This document shows positions 9,667-19,263 of a stretch of DNA of 64,000 nucleotides, piece by piece (the stretch's first letter is position 1; the number at the start of each line of letters is the position of its first letter). The position numbers were made by a program, and so were the translations under genes. Origin of the DNA: Candidatus Mediterraneibacter merdipullorum. GTDB lineage: Bacteria > Bacillota > Clostridia > Lachnospirales > Lachnospiraceae. The notes under the pieces were generated by a model that was not told the DNA's origin, did not search any database, and worked only from the letters and a program-made list of their open reading frames with translations. The stretch lies in contig DXAL01000015.1 in assembly GCA_019117125.1 (NCBI GenBank), positions 1 to 64,000 of the forward strand, in the 5' to 3' direction.

Positions 9667-10098
9667 ATGAATACATTCACCATTGTGATGATCGTCATCA
9701 TCGTGGTCCTCATCGCAGCCTGCATCGCCCTGTATTTTTTTGGAAAGAAAGCCCAGAAGAAGCAGGCGGAACAGCAGGAGCAGATGGATGCAGCAGCTCA
9801 GACGATCAGCATGCTCATCATCGATAAAAAGAAAATGAAACTAAAAGAAGCCGGGCTGCCCGCCATCGTGCTGGAGAAAACGCCGAAATACTTAAGGCGC
9901 ACCAAAGTACCGGTGGTAAAGGCAAAAGTCGGACCCAAAATCATGACGCTGATGTGCGAGAGCAAAGTGTTCGATGTGCTCCCGGTCAAAAAAGAGGTCA
10001 AGGCAGTCGTGAGCGGCATCTACATAACAGGCATCAAGAGCGTCCGCGGCGGCTCCATCGAAGCCCCGCAGAAAAAGAAAGGCTTTTTCAGACGATAA
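9667..10098 (+). CDS. conserved small membrane-anchored protein of unknown function
   Basis: MNTFTIVMIVIIVVLIAACIALYFFGKKAQKKQAEQQEQ (single TM) plus soluble domain; aggaggt RBS upstream of the ATG at 9667. Confidence 0.8.
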   Translation: MNTFTIVMIVIIVVLIAACIALYFFGKKAQKKQAEQQEQMDAAAQTISMLIIDKKKMKLKEAGLPAIVLEKTPKYLRRTKVPVVKAKVGPKIMTLMCESKVFDVLPVKKEVKAVVSGIYITGIKSVRGGSIEAPQKKKGFFRR

Positions 10099-10261
10099 GA
10101 GAGCGGACGGTTCTCCACAAAACAACATGCGCGCAGCAGTTCAGGCATGCAGAGGCAGCCGGGCTGCTGCGTTTTATATTTTTTTTAGTTTTCGTTTATA
10201 ATTTTCCTGTTTCTTTTATGATTCACTCATATTTTTGTCACAATTTCCGGCTATACTATGA

Positions 10262-10402
10262 ACAGATAGTTGATAAACAACTATCTTTCCCCCCTCATAA
10301 AGTTAAGGTACCGAAAGGTGCCGCACTTTACTCTCATTCCTTTAGATAACTAATAAAACAACGAAAGCCCGCCAGCCGGAAAGCTGGCGGGTTTTCGTTG
10401 TG
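10262..10402 (+). ncRNA. candidate structured small RNA ending in an intrinsic terminator
   Basis: Ordered hairpins: agatagttg-ataaa-caactatct (10264-10286), ggtacc-gaaa-ggtgcc (10307-10322) flanked by aaagt/acttt, then a GC-rich terminator 10359-10400; tatact sits immediately upstream (10252-10257). Confidence 0.4.
10359..10400. terminator. bidirectional intrinsic terminator
   Basis: caacgaaagcccgccagc-cggaaa-gctggcgggttttcgttg. Confidence 0.85.
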
Positions 10403-10422
10403 TCTGTATTGATTCATTCTAT

Positions 10423-11361
10423 TTATTTCCTGTGTTCCTCGAACCATCGATACAGGTCCGCATACACCTGCTCCCTGTCCGTCTCATTGAGTATCTCGTG
10501 TCGGTCGCCCGTATACAGCCTGAGCGTTACGTCATGTATGCCCGCCCGTCTATACTTCTCATAAATCTTCCGGACGCCTTTGCCGAATCCGCCCACCGGG
10601 TCATCAGCACCGGATACGAACAGCACCGGAAGGTTTTTGGGAATCATATAGACGCTCTCTTTCTTCTGCATGCTCGCCATGCCCAGGAACATATTATAAT
10701 ACGCGTTCACCGTGAAACGGAACGAGCAGAGCGGGTCTGAAGCATACGCTTCCAGCCGTTCATAGTCGCTTGTAATCCAGTCCGCCTTTGTGCGGGCAGG
10801 CTTGAATTTCTTATTGTACCCGCCTATCGCCAGTCCGTCCACGATTCTGCTGCGGTAATGCCAGCCTCGCAGAGCCGCCATCACGCGGCACAGACGCCTC
10901 CCGAAGACGAGCGCGGCTTTGGCATGGTCCTCTACAGTGCCCATCAGCACCACCCCGCTCAGCCCGTTCCCATACATCTGGATATACTGCCGCAGGAGCG
11001 AGGAGCCCATGCTGTGCCCCAGGATGAAATAGGGCACATCCGGGTATTTCTTCATGGTGCGCTGCCGGAGCGTATGCATATCTCCAAGCACGCACACATT
11101 TCCGTATTTTTCATTGAAAAATCCATACTCAGACTTTGACTGCACGGATTTTCCGTGTCCGAGATGATCATTTCCCACCACATAGTATCCCCTGTCGCAC
11201 AGATAGCGGGCAAATTCTTCATATCTTCCGATATATTCCACCATCCCGTGACTAATCTGCAGGACCGCTTTTACTTCTGTTTCCGGTTTCCACTCCATCG
11301 TGTGGATTTCTGTGTTTCCGTCTTTTGAAGGGAAATAAAATTCATCTCTCATGTTGCTCAC
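10423..11361 (-). CDS. alpha/beta hydrolase (monoacylglycerol lipase/lysophospholipase-like)
   Basis: QISHGMVEYIGRYEEFARYLCDRGYYVVGNDHLGHGKS, GHSMGS nucleophile elbow, GADDPVG, GDRHEILNE. Confidence 0.9.
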   Translation of the reverse strand: MSNMRDEFYFPSKDGNTEIHTMEWKPETEVKAVLQISHGMVEYIGRYEEFARYLCDRGYYVVGNDHLGHGKSVQSKSEYGFFNEKYGNVCVLGDMHTLRQRTMKKYPDVPYFILGHSMGSSLLRQYIQMYGNGLSGVVLMGTVEDHAKAALVFGRRLCRVMAALRGWHYRSRIVDGLAIGGYNKKFKPARTKADWITSDYERLEAYASDPLCSFRFTVNAYYNMFLGMASMQKKESVYMIPKNLPVLFVSGADDPVGGFGKGVRKIYEKYRRAGIHDVTLRLYTGDRHEILNETDREQVYADLYRWFEEHRK

Positions 11362-12731
11362 TGCCTGTCATCTAATTTTATGTACTCGCGGTACGGCGCC
11401 AGCGGCTTATACGCCGGGCGGATGATCTTGTCGACATTCTGGAGCTCTTCCAGCCTGTGCGCGCTCCAGCCGACGATACGCGCCGCCGCAAATATCGGCG
11501 TATACAGAGACGCCGGAAGGTCCAGCATACTGTACACCAGACCGCTGTAGAAGTCGACGTTCGCATTGACGCCCTTGTAGATATGGCGCTTCTCTCCGAT
11601 GATCTCCGGAGCCATATGCTCTACCTTCTCATACAGTGCGTATTCCGCATCGCACCCTTTTTCATGTGCAAGCTGCTTCACGAATTTCTTAAAGATATCG
11701 GCACGCGGGTCGGAGATGGAATATACCGCATGTCCCATACCATAGATAAGACCTTTCTTATCAAACGCCCGCTTCTCAAGGAGTGCCTCAAGGTAAGCTC
11801 TCACCTGGTCATCGTCCGCCCAGTCCGTCAGCGTCACTTTCATATCTTCAAACATCTTCGTCACCTTGATGTTCGCACCACCGTGCTTCGGTCCCTTCAG
11901 GGAAGCCATCGCCGCAGCAATCGTCGAATAGGTGTCGGTGCCGGAAGAGGTGACGACGTGTGTTGTAAACGTGGAGTTATTTCCACCGCCGTGGTCCATA
12001 TGCAGAACCAGCGCCATATCCAGTATCTTTGCCTCAAGCTCTGTATACTTCCTGTCCTCGCGCAGCATCATCAGGATGTTCTCCGCCATGGACAGTTCCG
12101 GCTTCGGCGCGTAGATATACAAATCCTCGCCCCGTTTATAATTATACGCGTGGTACCCGTATACCATCAGCATCGGGAACTGCGCAATCAGGTTCAGACA
12201 TTGGCGCAGCACATTGGGAATGCTCGTATCGTCTGCTTTGTCATCATAGGAATAAAGCTGAAGGATGCTCCGGGTGATGCTGTTCATCATATCCCTGCTG
12301 GGCGCCTTCATGATGACGTCCCGCACGAAATTCGGCGGCAGCGTACGGCGTTCCGCAAGCATCTCCTGAAAATGTTCCAGCTCGTCTTTTGTCGGGAGTT
12401 CACCGAACAGAAGCAGATAGGCGGTTTCCTCAAATCCGGAATGTTTCGCCTCAAGGAAGCCTCTTACCAGGTCTTTGATATTGTAGCCGCGGTAGTAAAG
12501 GTTGCCCTCGCACGGAACGGATTTCCCGTCCACAATCTTCGATGCGCAGACATCGGAAATATTCGTCAGTCCGGCGAGCACGCCTTTCCCGTTCAGGTCG
12601 CGGAGTCCCCGTTTCACCTCGAATTTTGTGTACAGTTCCTTGTCAATCCCGTTGTTCTTTTCGCATTTGAGAGCCAGTTCTTCAATTTCCGGAGTAATGT
12701 CGAAAAAAATGCTGTCAATGTCTCTTGCCAT
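11358..12731 (-). CDS. citrate/2-methylcitrate synthase family
   Basis: LYYRGYNIKDLV, MDHGGGNNSTFTTHVVTSSGTDTYSTIAAAMASLKGPKHGGAN, GMGHAVYSISDPRADIFKK; overlaps the hydrolase start by 4 bp. Confidence 0.93.
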   Translation of the reverse strand: MARDIDSIFFDITPEIEELALKCEKNNGIDKELYTKFEVKRGLRDLNGKGVLAGLTNISDVCASKIVDGKSVPCEGNLYYRGYNIKDLVRGFLEAKHSGFEETAYLLLFGELPTKDELEHFQEMLAERRTLPPNFVRDVIMKAPSRDMMNSITRSILQLYSYDDKADDTSIPNVLRQCLNLIAQFPMLMVYGYHAYNYKRGEDLYIYAPKPELSMAENILMMLREDRKYTELEAKILDMALVLHMDHGGGNNSTFTTHVVTSSGTDTYSTIAAAMASLKGPKHGGANIKVTKMFEDMKVTLTDWADDDQVRAYLEALLEKRAFDKKGLIYGMGHAVYSISDPRADIFKKFVKQLAHEKGCDAEYALYEKVEHMAPEIIGEKRHIYKGVNANVDFYSGLVYSMLDLPASLYTPIFAAARIVGWSAHRLEELQNVDKIIRPAYKPLAPYREYIKLDDRQ

Positions 12732-12885
12732 ATAGTTTCCTCCTTCTCTCTGTTCTCTTTTTCCCCGTATGTTCTTTCTATTATACTAAAAAACAGGAAT
12801 TTATACAATTAACTGTCTATTAAAAATTAATGAAGACATCACCCGTTATTGTCTATTTTATTATACTATTTTCTGAAATTATCAG

Positions 12886-13761
12886 TTAATTCATCTTGTT
12901 GTGCAATATATTTGCAAGATTTGCAAATTCTTCCAACGACAATGTTTCGCCCCGGACTGCAGGTCCCTTCCCAAGCTGCGCGATTGCTTCTTCAATCTCT
13001 TCCTTCGTATAATCCAGCTCCGGCGAGTTTTTCAGCCCGTTTGCCAGCGTTTTCCTCCGCTGGTTGAAAGACGCGCGGATGATGCGGAACATCAGCTTCT
13101 CATCCTGCACCCTGACCGGCGGTTCTGCACAGCGGTCCAGACGTATCACGGCAGACCCTACTTTCGGGCGGGGCATGAAGCAGTTGGGCGGTACATTTGC
13201 CACGATGTACGGTCTGGCATAATACTGCACCGCGAGGGAGAGCGCCCCGTAATCCTTGCTCCCCGGTCCGGTCTGCATACGGTCTGCCACTTCCTTCTGG
13301 ACCATGACCGTGATGCTCTTTAAGGGAACCTGCTTTTCAAAAAGCCCCATGATGATGGGCGTGGTGATATAATACGGAAGGTTCGCGACGACCTTGAGAG
13401 GCTTCCCGCCGTTTTCTTCCTCCGCCAGCCTGGCGATATCCACTTTCAGCACATCCTCGTTGATGACTTTTACATTATCGTAGCCCGAGAGGGTATCCTC
13501 CAGGATGGGGATCAGCGCTTTGTCAATCTCCACTGCGACCACTTTCCCCGCCGCACATGCCAGGTACTGGGTCATGGTCCCGATGCCCGGTCCGATTTCC
13601 AGAACGCAGTCGTCTTTGTCAATCTCCGCCGCGCGGATAATCTTATCCAGCACATGCGTGTCTATGAGGAAGTTCTGACCGAATTTCTTCCGGAATATGA
13701 AGTTGTACTTCTGCAGGATTTCTATCGTATTCTGCGGATTTCCAAGTGTAGGTTCTCTCAT
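12886..13761 (-). CDS. rsmA: 16S rRNA (adenine1518/1519-N6) dimethyltransferase
   Basis: KKFGQNFLIDTHVLDKI, VLEIGPGIGTMTQYLA, VANLPYYITTPIIM. Confidence 0.95.
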   Translation of the reverse strand: MREPTLGNPQNTIEILQKYNFIFRKKFGQNFLIDTHVLDKIIRAAEIDKDDCVLEIGPGIGTMTQYLACAAGKVVAVEIDKALIPILEDTLSGYDNVKVINEDVLKVDIARLAEEENGGKPLKVVANLPYYITTPIIMGLFEKQVPLKSITVMVQKEVADRMQTGPGSKDYGALSLAVQYYARPYIVANVPPNCFMPRPKVGSAVIRLDRCAEPPVRVQDEKLMFRIIRASFNQRRKTLANGLKNSPELDYTKEEIEEAIAQLGKGPAVRGETLSLEEFANLANILHNKMN

Positions 13762-13782
13762 GGTCTTCTCCCTGTGTTCTCC

Positions 13783-14550
13783 TCATCCTGCCAGACCATA
13801 CAGGTCTCTGGCATTTCTCTCGGTCTGTGCGGTCACTTCTTCGACGCTCACGCCTTTGAGTTCCGCTATCTTCTCCGCTACGCGGGGCAGATAGAGGGAA
13901 GAATTGCGTTTCCCCCGGTACGGCTCCGGCGCCAGATAGGGACAGTCCGTCTCAAGGACAATGGAGTCAAGAGGTATCTCCTGTACGACTTCTTTGAGCT
14001 TCCTGGCATTTTTAAATGTCACGACGCCGCCGATGCCGATATAGTATCCCATCTTCACGTATTCCCTTGCCATCTCCGCAGAATAGGAGTAGCAGTGTAT
14101 CACGGCGCGCATCCCGGCAGCATGCTCCCGCATGATGTCCATCGTGTCCGCCGCTGCCTCCCGGCTGTGGATGATGACCGGCATCTCTTTGCTTCGGGCG
14201 AGCTCCAGCTGGCGTATGAACCATTTCTTCTGCATGTCATGGTTTTCCTTGTCCCAGTAGTAGTCCAGCCCGATCTCTCCCACTGCCACAATCTTCTCCA
14301 TATCCAGCATCTGTCCCATGCGGGAGAACTGCTCCTCATCCAGCGCCCCGGTCTCATCCGGATGAACGCCGATAGCTCCGTACACAAAGGGATACCGCTC
14401 CGTCAGCTCCCGTATCCTGTTCCAGGAGTCTGTCGTGGAACCGGCATTGACGATAAGCCCGATGCCGGCTTCCTGCATCCGGCTCAATAATTCGTCCCTG
14501 TCTGCATCAAACTGCCCGTCATCATAATGGGCATGTGTATCAATTATCAT
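13783..14550 (-). CDS. tatD: TatD family metal-dependent DNase
   Basis: MIIDTHAHYDDGQFDADRDELL, GVHPDETG, GEIGLDYYWDKENHDMQKKWF, ETDCPYLAPEPYRGKRNSS. Confidence 0.93.
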   Translation of the reverse strand: MIIDTHAHYDDGQFDADRDELLSRMQEAGIGLIVNAGSTTDSWNRIRELTERYPFVYGAIGVHPDETGALDEEQFSRMGQMLDMEKIVAVGEIGLDYYWDKENHDMQKKWFIRQLELARSKEMPVIIHSREAAADTMDIMREHAAGMRAVIHCYSYSAEMAREYVKMGYYIGIGGVVTFKNARKLKEVVQEIPLDSIVLETDCPYLAPEPYRGKRNSSLYLPRVAEKIAELKGVSVEEVTAQTERNARDLYGLAG

Positions 14551-15826
14551 GTTCCTGTCCTTCCTGTGCAGTCCCGTCATCCTCCGGCTGTCCGCCTTCC
14601 TTTTCCTGCTCCGGGAGCAGGGTCAGGAGAAATGCCCGGAACGCTTCTCTGTCCCAGATGACCGGGACCGGATAGAAGGGATTCCCTTCTTTTTCCGCCC
14701 ACTCTGCAATCTGGTCCACGTCTTCCCTGCGCAGCATCTCCGGGAGATGCGGAATCCCGAGTTTTTCCCTGAGCTCTTCCAGCCACCGGAGGAAGGCTTC
14801 CGCCTTCCCTGGAATGTCCATATCCGGCTCTGTCAGCGCGCAGGCATCCGCAAGCTCGGCAAGCTTCTCCCATACAGCGTCTCCATACGCACGCAGGACA
14901 TGGGGGAGCAGGATGCCCACCGCAAGCCCGTGGGGTGTGCCGTAGAGTCCGCCCAGCGGATGGGCGGCAGCGTGCACGTAGCCCACGCATCCTCTGGTAA
15001 ATGCGCGTCCTGCGCAGAATGCCGCCTTCTGCATCTTCTGTCTCGCTTCCAGGTCAGAGCCGTCCTCAAAGACTTTCAGCAGATTTTCATGGATGAGCCG
15101 GACCGCTTTTACGGCGAGCTCATTTTCCTTTTTCGTATTATAGGTGCCGTTCGTGTATGCCTCGACCGCATGGCAGAGGGCATCCATACCGGTCTGCGCC
15201 GTGGTCTCCTTCGGGAGCCCTTCCGTCAGCTTCGGGTCCAGCACGATGAACCTGGGCATCAGGCTCAGGTCCGTAATGGACGCTTTGTGATGCGTCTCCG
15301 TTTCTGTGACGACAGCCGCAATCGTCGTCTCCGAGCCGCTGCCCGCTGTAGTCGGCACTGCAAAGAGCACCGGAATCGGGCGCAGCACGCGGAACAGCCC
15401 CTGCAGCTGTCCGACGGTCTTCCCTGGGCGCGCGATCCGCGCCCCGATGGCTTTGGCACAGTCCATCGGCGAACCGCCTCCGAACGCGATCAGGCAGTCA
15501 CAGCCGTTTTCCTGAAACGCCCGCACTCCTGCCTCTACATTTTCCTCCGTGGGATTGGGCGTCACATCGTCAAAGATGACGCAGGGGATGTGGAATGACT
15601 CCATCGTCTCCAGCATACCATCCAGAAGCCCGCTGCCGTGAACAATCTTTCCGGTCACAATCAGCGGCTTTTTCAGATTCATGCGATTCACCGCCACCGG
15701 CAGCTTCCGGACGCTGTCCGGTCCCTGCATGAGCTTCGGCGTCTTCCACGGGAGGAGGTACATCCCTGATTTTACACAATACTGAAGGATACGGCAACCC
15801 GTCTTTCCCATTTTCTGTCTGTCCAT
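14540..15826 (-). CDS. iron-containing (group III) alcohol dehydrogenase
   Basis: LIAFGGGSPMDCAKAIGA, PTTAGSGSETT, GMDALCHAVEAY, HAAAHPLGGLYGTPHG. Confidence 0.92.
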   Translation of the reverse strand: MDRQKMGKTGCRILQYCVKSGMYLLPWKTPKLMQGPDSVRKLPVAVNRMNLKKPLIVTGKIVHGSGLLDGMLETMESFHIPCVIFDDVTPNPTEENVEAGVRAFQENGCDCLIAFGGGSPMDCAKAIGARIARPGKTVGQLQGLFRVLRPIPVLFAVPTTAGSGSETTIAAVVTETETHHKASITDLSLMPRFIVLDPKLTEGLPKETTAQTGMDALCHAVEAYTNGTYNTKKENELAVKAVRLIHENLLKVFEDGSDLEARQKMQKAAFCAGRAFTRGCVGYVHAAAHPLGGLYGTPHGLAVGILLPHVLRAYGDAVWEKLAELADACALTEPDMDIPGKAEAFLRWLEELREKLGIPHLPEMLRREDVDQIAEWAEKEGNPFYPVPVIWDREAFRAFLLTLLPEQEKEGGQPEDDGTAQEGQEHDN

Positions 15827-15847
15827 GTGAATTCTCCCTTTCCCTTC

Positions 15848-17215
15848 TTATTCCATAGAGAGTTTGACTTCCAGTATCCGCCGTACGGATTCCTCGACGC
15901 GCTCTTCTGATACCGTCCCGTTCTCCACGGCGTCCAGCACGCCCTGATATGCGCTCTGGAAATCCTCCGGCATCAGCAGCATATCCGCGCCTGCCTTCAG
16001 GGCTGCGACCGCCGCCTCCGAGGAGCTGTACTGCTGCGTGATCGCGCCCATGCCCAACGCATCTGTGATAACCATCTCGTCAAATCCCATATCTTCACGG
16101 AGAATCTCTGTAATCATCCTCTCCGAAAGGGTTGCCGGCGTATTGTCTCCTGTGACGTTCGGGCAGGAAATGTGGCTGACCATGATGACCTGTATTCCCT
16201 CGTCGATTCCGCGCTGGAAAGGAACGAACGCCCCTTCCTCCAGCTCTTCCAGTGTATCATCCACATAGGCATAACCCTCGTGGGAGTCTGCCGTCGTCCC
16301 GCCATGCCCCGGGAAGTGCTTATACATGCCGATGATGCCCTCCTCTTTCAGTCCGCGGAGCTCTTCCTGTGCCATATCCGCCACAAGTTCCGGGTCTGAG
16401 CCGAAGGAGCGGTACTTCACGACTTCATTTTCCGGGTTGGTCAGGACATCCGTATCCGGTGCGGCATCCATATTGAAGCCGAGGTCGCTTAAGTAAGCGC
16501 CAATCGTCGTGCCGATGCGGTACGCTTCCTCTGTGTCGCCTCTGCTTCCCACATCGCTCATATTTCCAATGCGCTCCACGCCGAATGCGGAGTTGCGCCC
16601 TACGCGCGCCACCTGCCCGCCTTCCTCATCCACAGAGAGGAAGACCGGGAATCCCATGCGTTCTGTGGCGTATTCCTGTGTGTTGGCGAGCATGGACCGC
16701 GTCTGCTGCGGATTCTGCAGGTTCTTGGCAAAATAGATGACGCCGCCCACCGGATATCGCTCGATGGCTTCCTGCGTCGCCGTTCCTGCCTGCGTCGCCG
16801 TGCCGACTCCCGTTATCGCCTCCGGAGTAACCATGAAAAGCTGGCACACCTTTTCCTCCAGCGTCATATCTTCTATGATTTCTGCGATACGGTCTCCTGC
16901 CTGTCCGCCCGCATCGCTTTCCTGCGATGCGGCGCTGCCTTCCTCCTGGTCCCCGGCAGGCGCATCGTCCTGTGCTTCTCCGGTCTGCCCTTCTTCTGTC
17001 TGCGTCCCGGAGTCCGCCCCGGCACCCGACTGTACCTGTGCATTCTGTGCCTGTTTTACTTCCTCTTCCCCTGAGCCGCCAAAGCCGCCTGTGACTGTCC
17101 ATACGGCGACTGCCGCTGCGGCGATGATGACAAGGAGCGAGGCGACGATGCCTGCGATATATTTTCCGTTTCCGCCTTCCTTTTGGTGATGTTTTCTGTG
17201 CTGATGTCTGTTCAT
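15848..17215 (-). CDS. glycoside hydrolase family 3 (NagZ-like beta-N-acetylhexosaminidase), membrane anchored
   Basis: N-terminal TM, QLFMVTPEAITG, FLSVDEEGGQVARVGR, MYKHFPGHGGTTADSH, VITDALGMGAI. Confidence 0.9.
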   Translation of the reverse strand: MNRHQHRKHHQKEGGNGKYIAGIVASLLVIIAAAAVAVWTVTGGFGGSGEEEVKQAQNAQVQSGAGADSGTQTEEGQTGEAQDDAPAGDQEEGSAASQESDAGGQAGDRIAEIIEDMTLEEKVCQLFMVTPEAITGVGTATQAGTATQEAIERYPVGGVIYFAKNLQNPQQTRSMLANTQEYATERMGFPVFLSVDEEGGQVARVGRNSAFGVERIGNMSDVGSRGDTEEAYRIGTTIGAYLSDLGFNMDAAPDTDVLTNPENEVVKYRSFGSDPELVADMAQEELRGLKEEGIIGMYKHFPGHGGTTADSHEGYAYVDDTLEELEEGAFVPFQRGIDEGIQVIMVSHISCPNVTGDNTPATLSERMITEILREDMGFDEMVITDALGMGAITQQYSSSEAAVAALKAGADMLLMPEDFQSAYQGVLDAVENGTVSEERVEESVRRILEVKLSME

Positions 17216-17314
17216 CTGATTTCCTCTCATTTCCCATCTGTTTCTGCAGTTCTTCTCCTGAAGTGTCAATCTCATGGATTATAGCACACTTTTTGCGGAT
17301 ATGCCGGAGATTTA

Positions 17315-17345
17315 CCGATAATGGCACAACTGTTACCATTATTGG
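17315..17345. promoter_or_regulatory. imperfect palindrome in the divergent GH3/purC intergenic region
   Basis: ccgataatgg-cacaactgtta-ccattattgg. Confidence 0.35.
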
Positions 17346-17500
17346 CATCCGACAGACAGCCGCTTATTATTTATCATCAATACTTATAATGAATAAAGGG
17401 CTTGTATTTTCCCGCCATTTTGTCTACTCTATATATTATAGAAGTTTCTTTTTCTATTTCACAAAGAACTGCTAAATCACAAATCAATGAGGTGCATGAC

Positions 17501-18361
17501 ATGAAACCAATCAAAGAAGGTAAAGTACGTGAAATCTACGACAACGGCGACAGCCTGATTCTTGTAGCTACCGACCGTATCAGCTGCTTCGACGTGATAC
17601 TCAAAAACACGATAACAAAGAAAGGGACCGTGCTCACACAGATGTCAAAATTCTGGTTCGAGATGACGCAGGATATCCTGCCGAACCACATGATATCCAC
17701 CGATGTGAACGATATGCCGGAATTCTTCCGCCAGCCGCAGTTTGACGGCAACAGCATGATGTGCAGGAAGCTGAACATGCTTCCCGTGGAGTGCATCGTC
17801 CGCGGCTACATAACAGGAAGCGGCTGGACAAGCTATCAGAAAGACGGCACCGTATGCGGCATCCGCCTTCCGGAGGGATTAAAAGAGTCCGACAAGCTCC
17901 CGGAGCCCATCTACACACCGTCCACCAAAGCCGAAATCGGCGACCACGACGAAAACATCTCCTACGAGCAGAGCATCGCCCATCTGGAGAAGTATTTCCC
18001 GGGCAAAGGCGAGGAGTACGCACAGAAGCTCCGCGATTACACCATCGCTCTCTATAAGAAATGTGCGGATTACGCGCTGAGCCGCGGCATCATCATCGCA
18101 GATACGAAATTCGAGTTCGGTCTGGACGAGGATGGAAATATCGTGCTCGGCGACGAGATGCTCACACCGGACAGCTCCCGTTTCTGGCCGGCAGACGGAT
18201 ACGAGCCGGGTCACGGCCAGCCGTCCTTTGACAAACAGTTCGCACGCGACTGGCTGAAAGCAAATCCGGACAACGACTGGACGCTTCCGGATGATATCGT
18301 GCAGAAGACCATCGACAAGTACCTGCAGAGCTACAAGATGCTGACAGGAAAGAGTTTATAA
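17501..18361 (+). CDS. purC: phosphoribosylaminoimidazole-succinocarboxamide synthase
   Basis: MKPIKEGKVREIYDNGDSLILVATDRISCFDVIL, RGYITGSGW, IIADTKFEFG, LGDEMLTPDSSRFW; RBS tgaggtg upstream of 17501. Confidence 0.96.
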   Translation: MKPIKEGKVREIYDNGDSLILVATDRISCFDVILKNTITKKGTVLTQMSKFWFEMTQDILPNHMISTDVNDMPEFFRQPQFDGNSMMCRKLNMLPVECIVRGYITGSGWTSYQKDGTVCGIRLPEGLKESDKLPEPIYTPSTKAEIGDHDENISYEQSIAHLEKYFPGKGEEYAQKLRDYTIALYKKCADYALSRGIIIADTKFEFGLDEDGNIVLGDEMLTPDSSRFWPADGYEPGHGQPSFDKQFARDWLKANPDNDWTLPDDIVQKTIDKYLQSYKMLTGKSL

Positions 18362-18388
18362 AAAGCAGAGGAACCGCAGCGGAGCGCT

Positions 18389-18505
18389 ATGGACAGGACG
18401 CAAAAGGAACAGATACGATACCGCATTTTTGAAATCCTGGAAGTGCGCTCCGGCTCCGATGCCGCCGCCAGGGCTTATGACATTCCGCTTTCTCTTTCAT
18501 AGAGG
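18389..18505 (+). pseudogene. N-terminal remnant of a voltage-gated ion-channel-like protein
   Basis: MDRTQKEQIRYRIFEILEVRSGSDAAARAYDIPLSLS*: resembles the cytoplasmic N-terminus preceding S1 of ion-transport-family channels, then breaks where the opposite-strand HTH-Uma2 gene ends. Confidence 0.4.
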
Positions 18506-19263
18506 AACCGGATATGCCCGTACACCTCTGAAAAATCAATTTCCAGTTCCCCGTCCCATATCCTCACCGGGACTCTGGCGTCAAATCCGTAGAGGATAGG
18601 ATACTCATCATGTTCAAAATCATAGACGACCACGGTCTTCCTGACCGGGTCTATCATCCAATATTCCCGGACTCCGGCATCCAGATATTTATTCAGCTTG
18701 ACGAAGGAATCCTTCCGCTTCGTGCTGTCTGACAGCACCTCGATGATAAAGTCCGGCGCCCCGTACACGCACCGGTCGATAATCTTGTCCCGGTCGCACA
18801 CGATAAGCACGTCCGGCTGCACCATCGTCCGGTCATCCCGGTCAAGCTGGACATCCACCGGCGCAATCATCGGCAGACATTCCCCGCCCTTCTCCAATAC
18901 ATGCGTCAGCATCCTGCTGTAGATAAACCCGGCGATAAGCTGATGTGCGCTCGTCGGCGACGACATCTCGTATATCACACCGTCAATCAGCTCGATACGG
19001 ACATCATCCGGATATGCATAATAGTCTTCCAGAGTATACTCGCCCTGCTTTTTCGTTCCATAGGAAACAGACTCTCTTACCGCCATGGGCTGTCTTTCCC
19101 CCAGCACACGCTCCAGCGCCATGATGGTGTCATATCTGGGGGTCATGGTGATGCCGCCCAGTACTTTCTGCACGGTCCCTACCGGGACCCCGGAAAGCTC
19201 CGCAATCTGCGCGTAAGAATAGCCAAGCTCCCGCTTCCTCTCCTGCATCTCTTTAATCGTCAT
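18475..19263 (-). CDS. HTH-domain plus Uma2/DUF820-family (PD-(D/E)XK-like) protein
   Basis: N-terminal HTH (YSYAQIAELSGVPVGTVQKVLGG) fused to Uma2 core (RIELIDGVIYEMSSPTSAHQ, QPDVLIVCDRDKI, GAPDFIIEVLSDSTKRKDSFVKLNKYLDAGVREYWMIDP). Confidence 0.88.
   Translation of the reverse strand: MTIKEMQERKRELGYSYAQIAELSGVPVGTVQKVLGGITMTPRYDTIMALERVLGERQPMAVRESVSYGTKKQGEYTLEDYYAYPDDVRIELIDGVIYEMSSPTSAHQLIAGFIYSRMLTHVLEKGGECLPMIAPVDVQLDRDDRTMVQPDVLIVCDRDKIIDRCVYGAPDFIIEVLSDSTKRKDSFVKLNKYLDAGVREYWMIDPVRKTVVVYDFEHDEYPILYGFDARVPVRIWDGELEIDFSEVYGHIRFLYERESGMS

Noticed and set aside
9540-9667. Upstream extension of the small membrane protein to 9577
   Set aside because: Extension MHLLSCACMKTMLKYYVRNRRNSKIQEV lacks an RBS; aggaggt and a TM-type N-terminus support the 9667 start.
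11457-12812. 451-aa plus-strand ORF
   Set aside because: Antisense to citrate synthase; composition typical of mirror ORFs.
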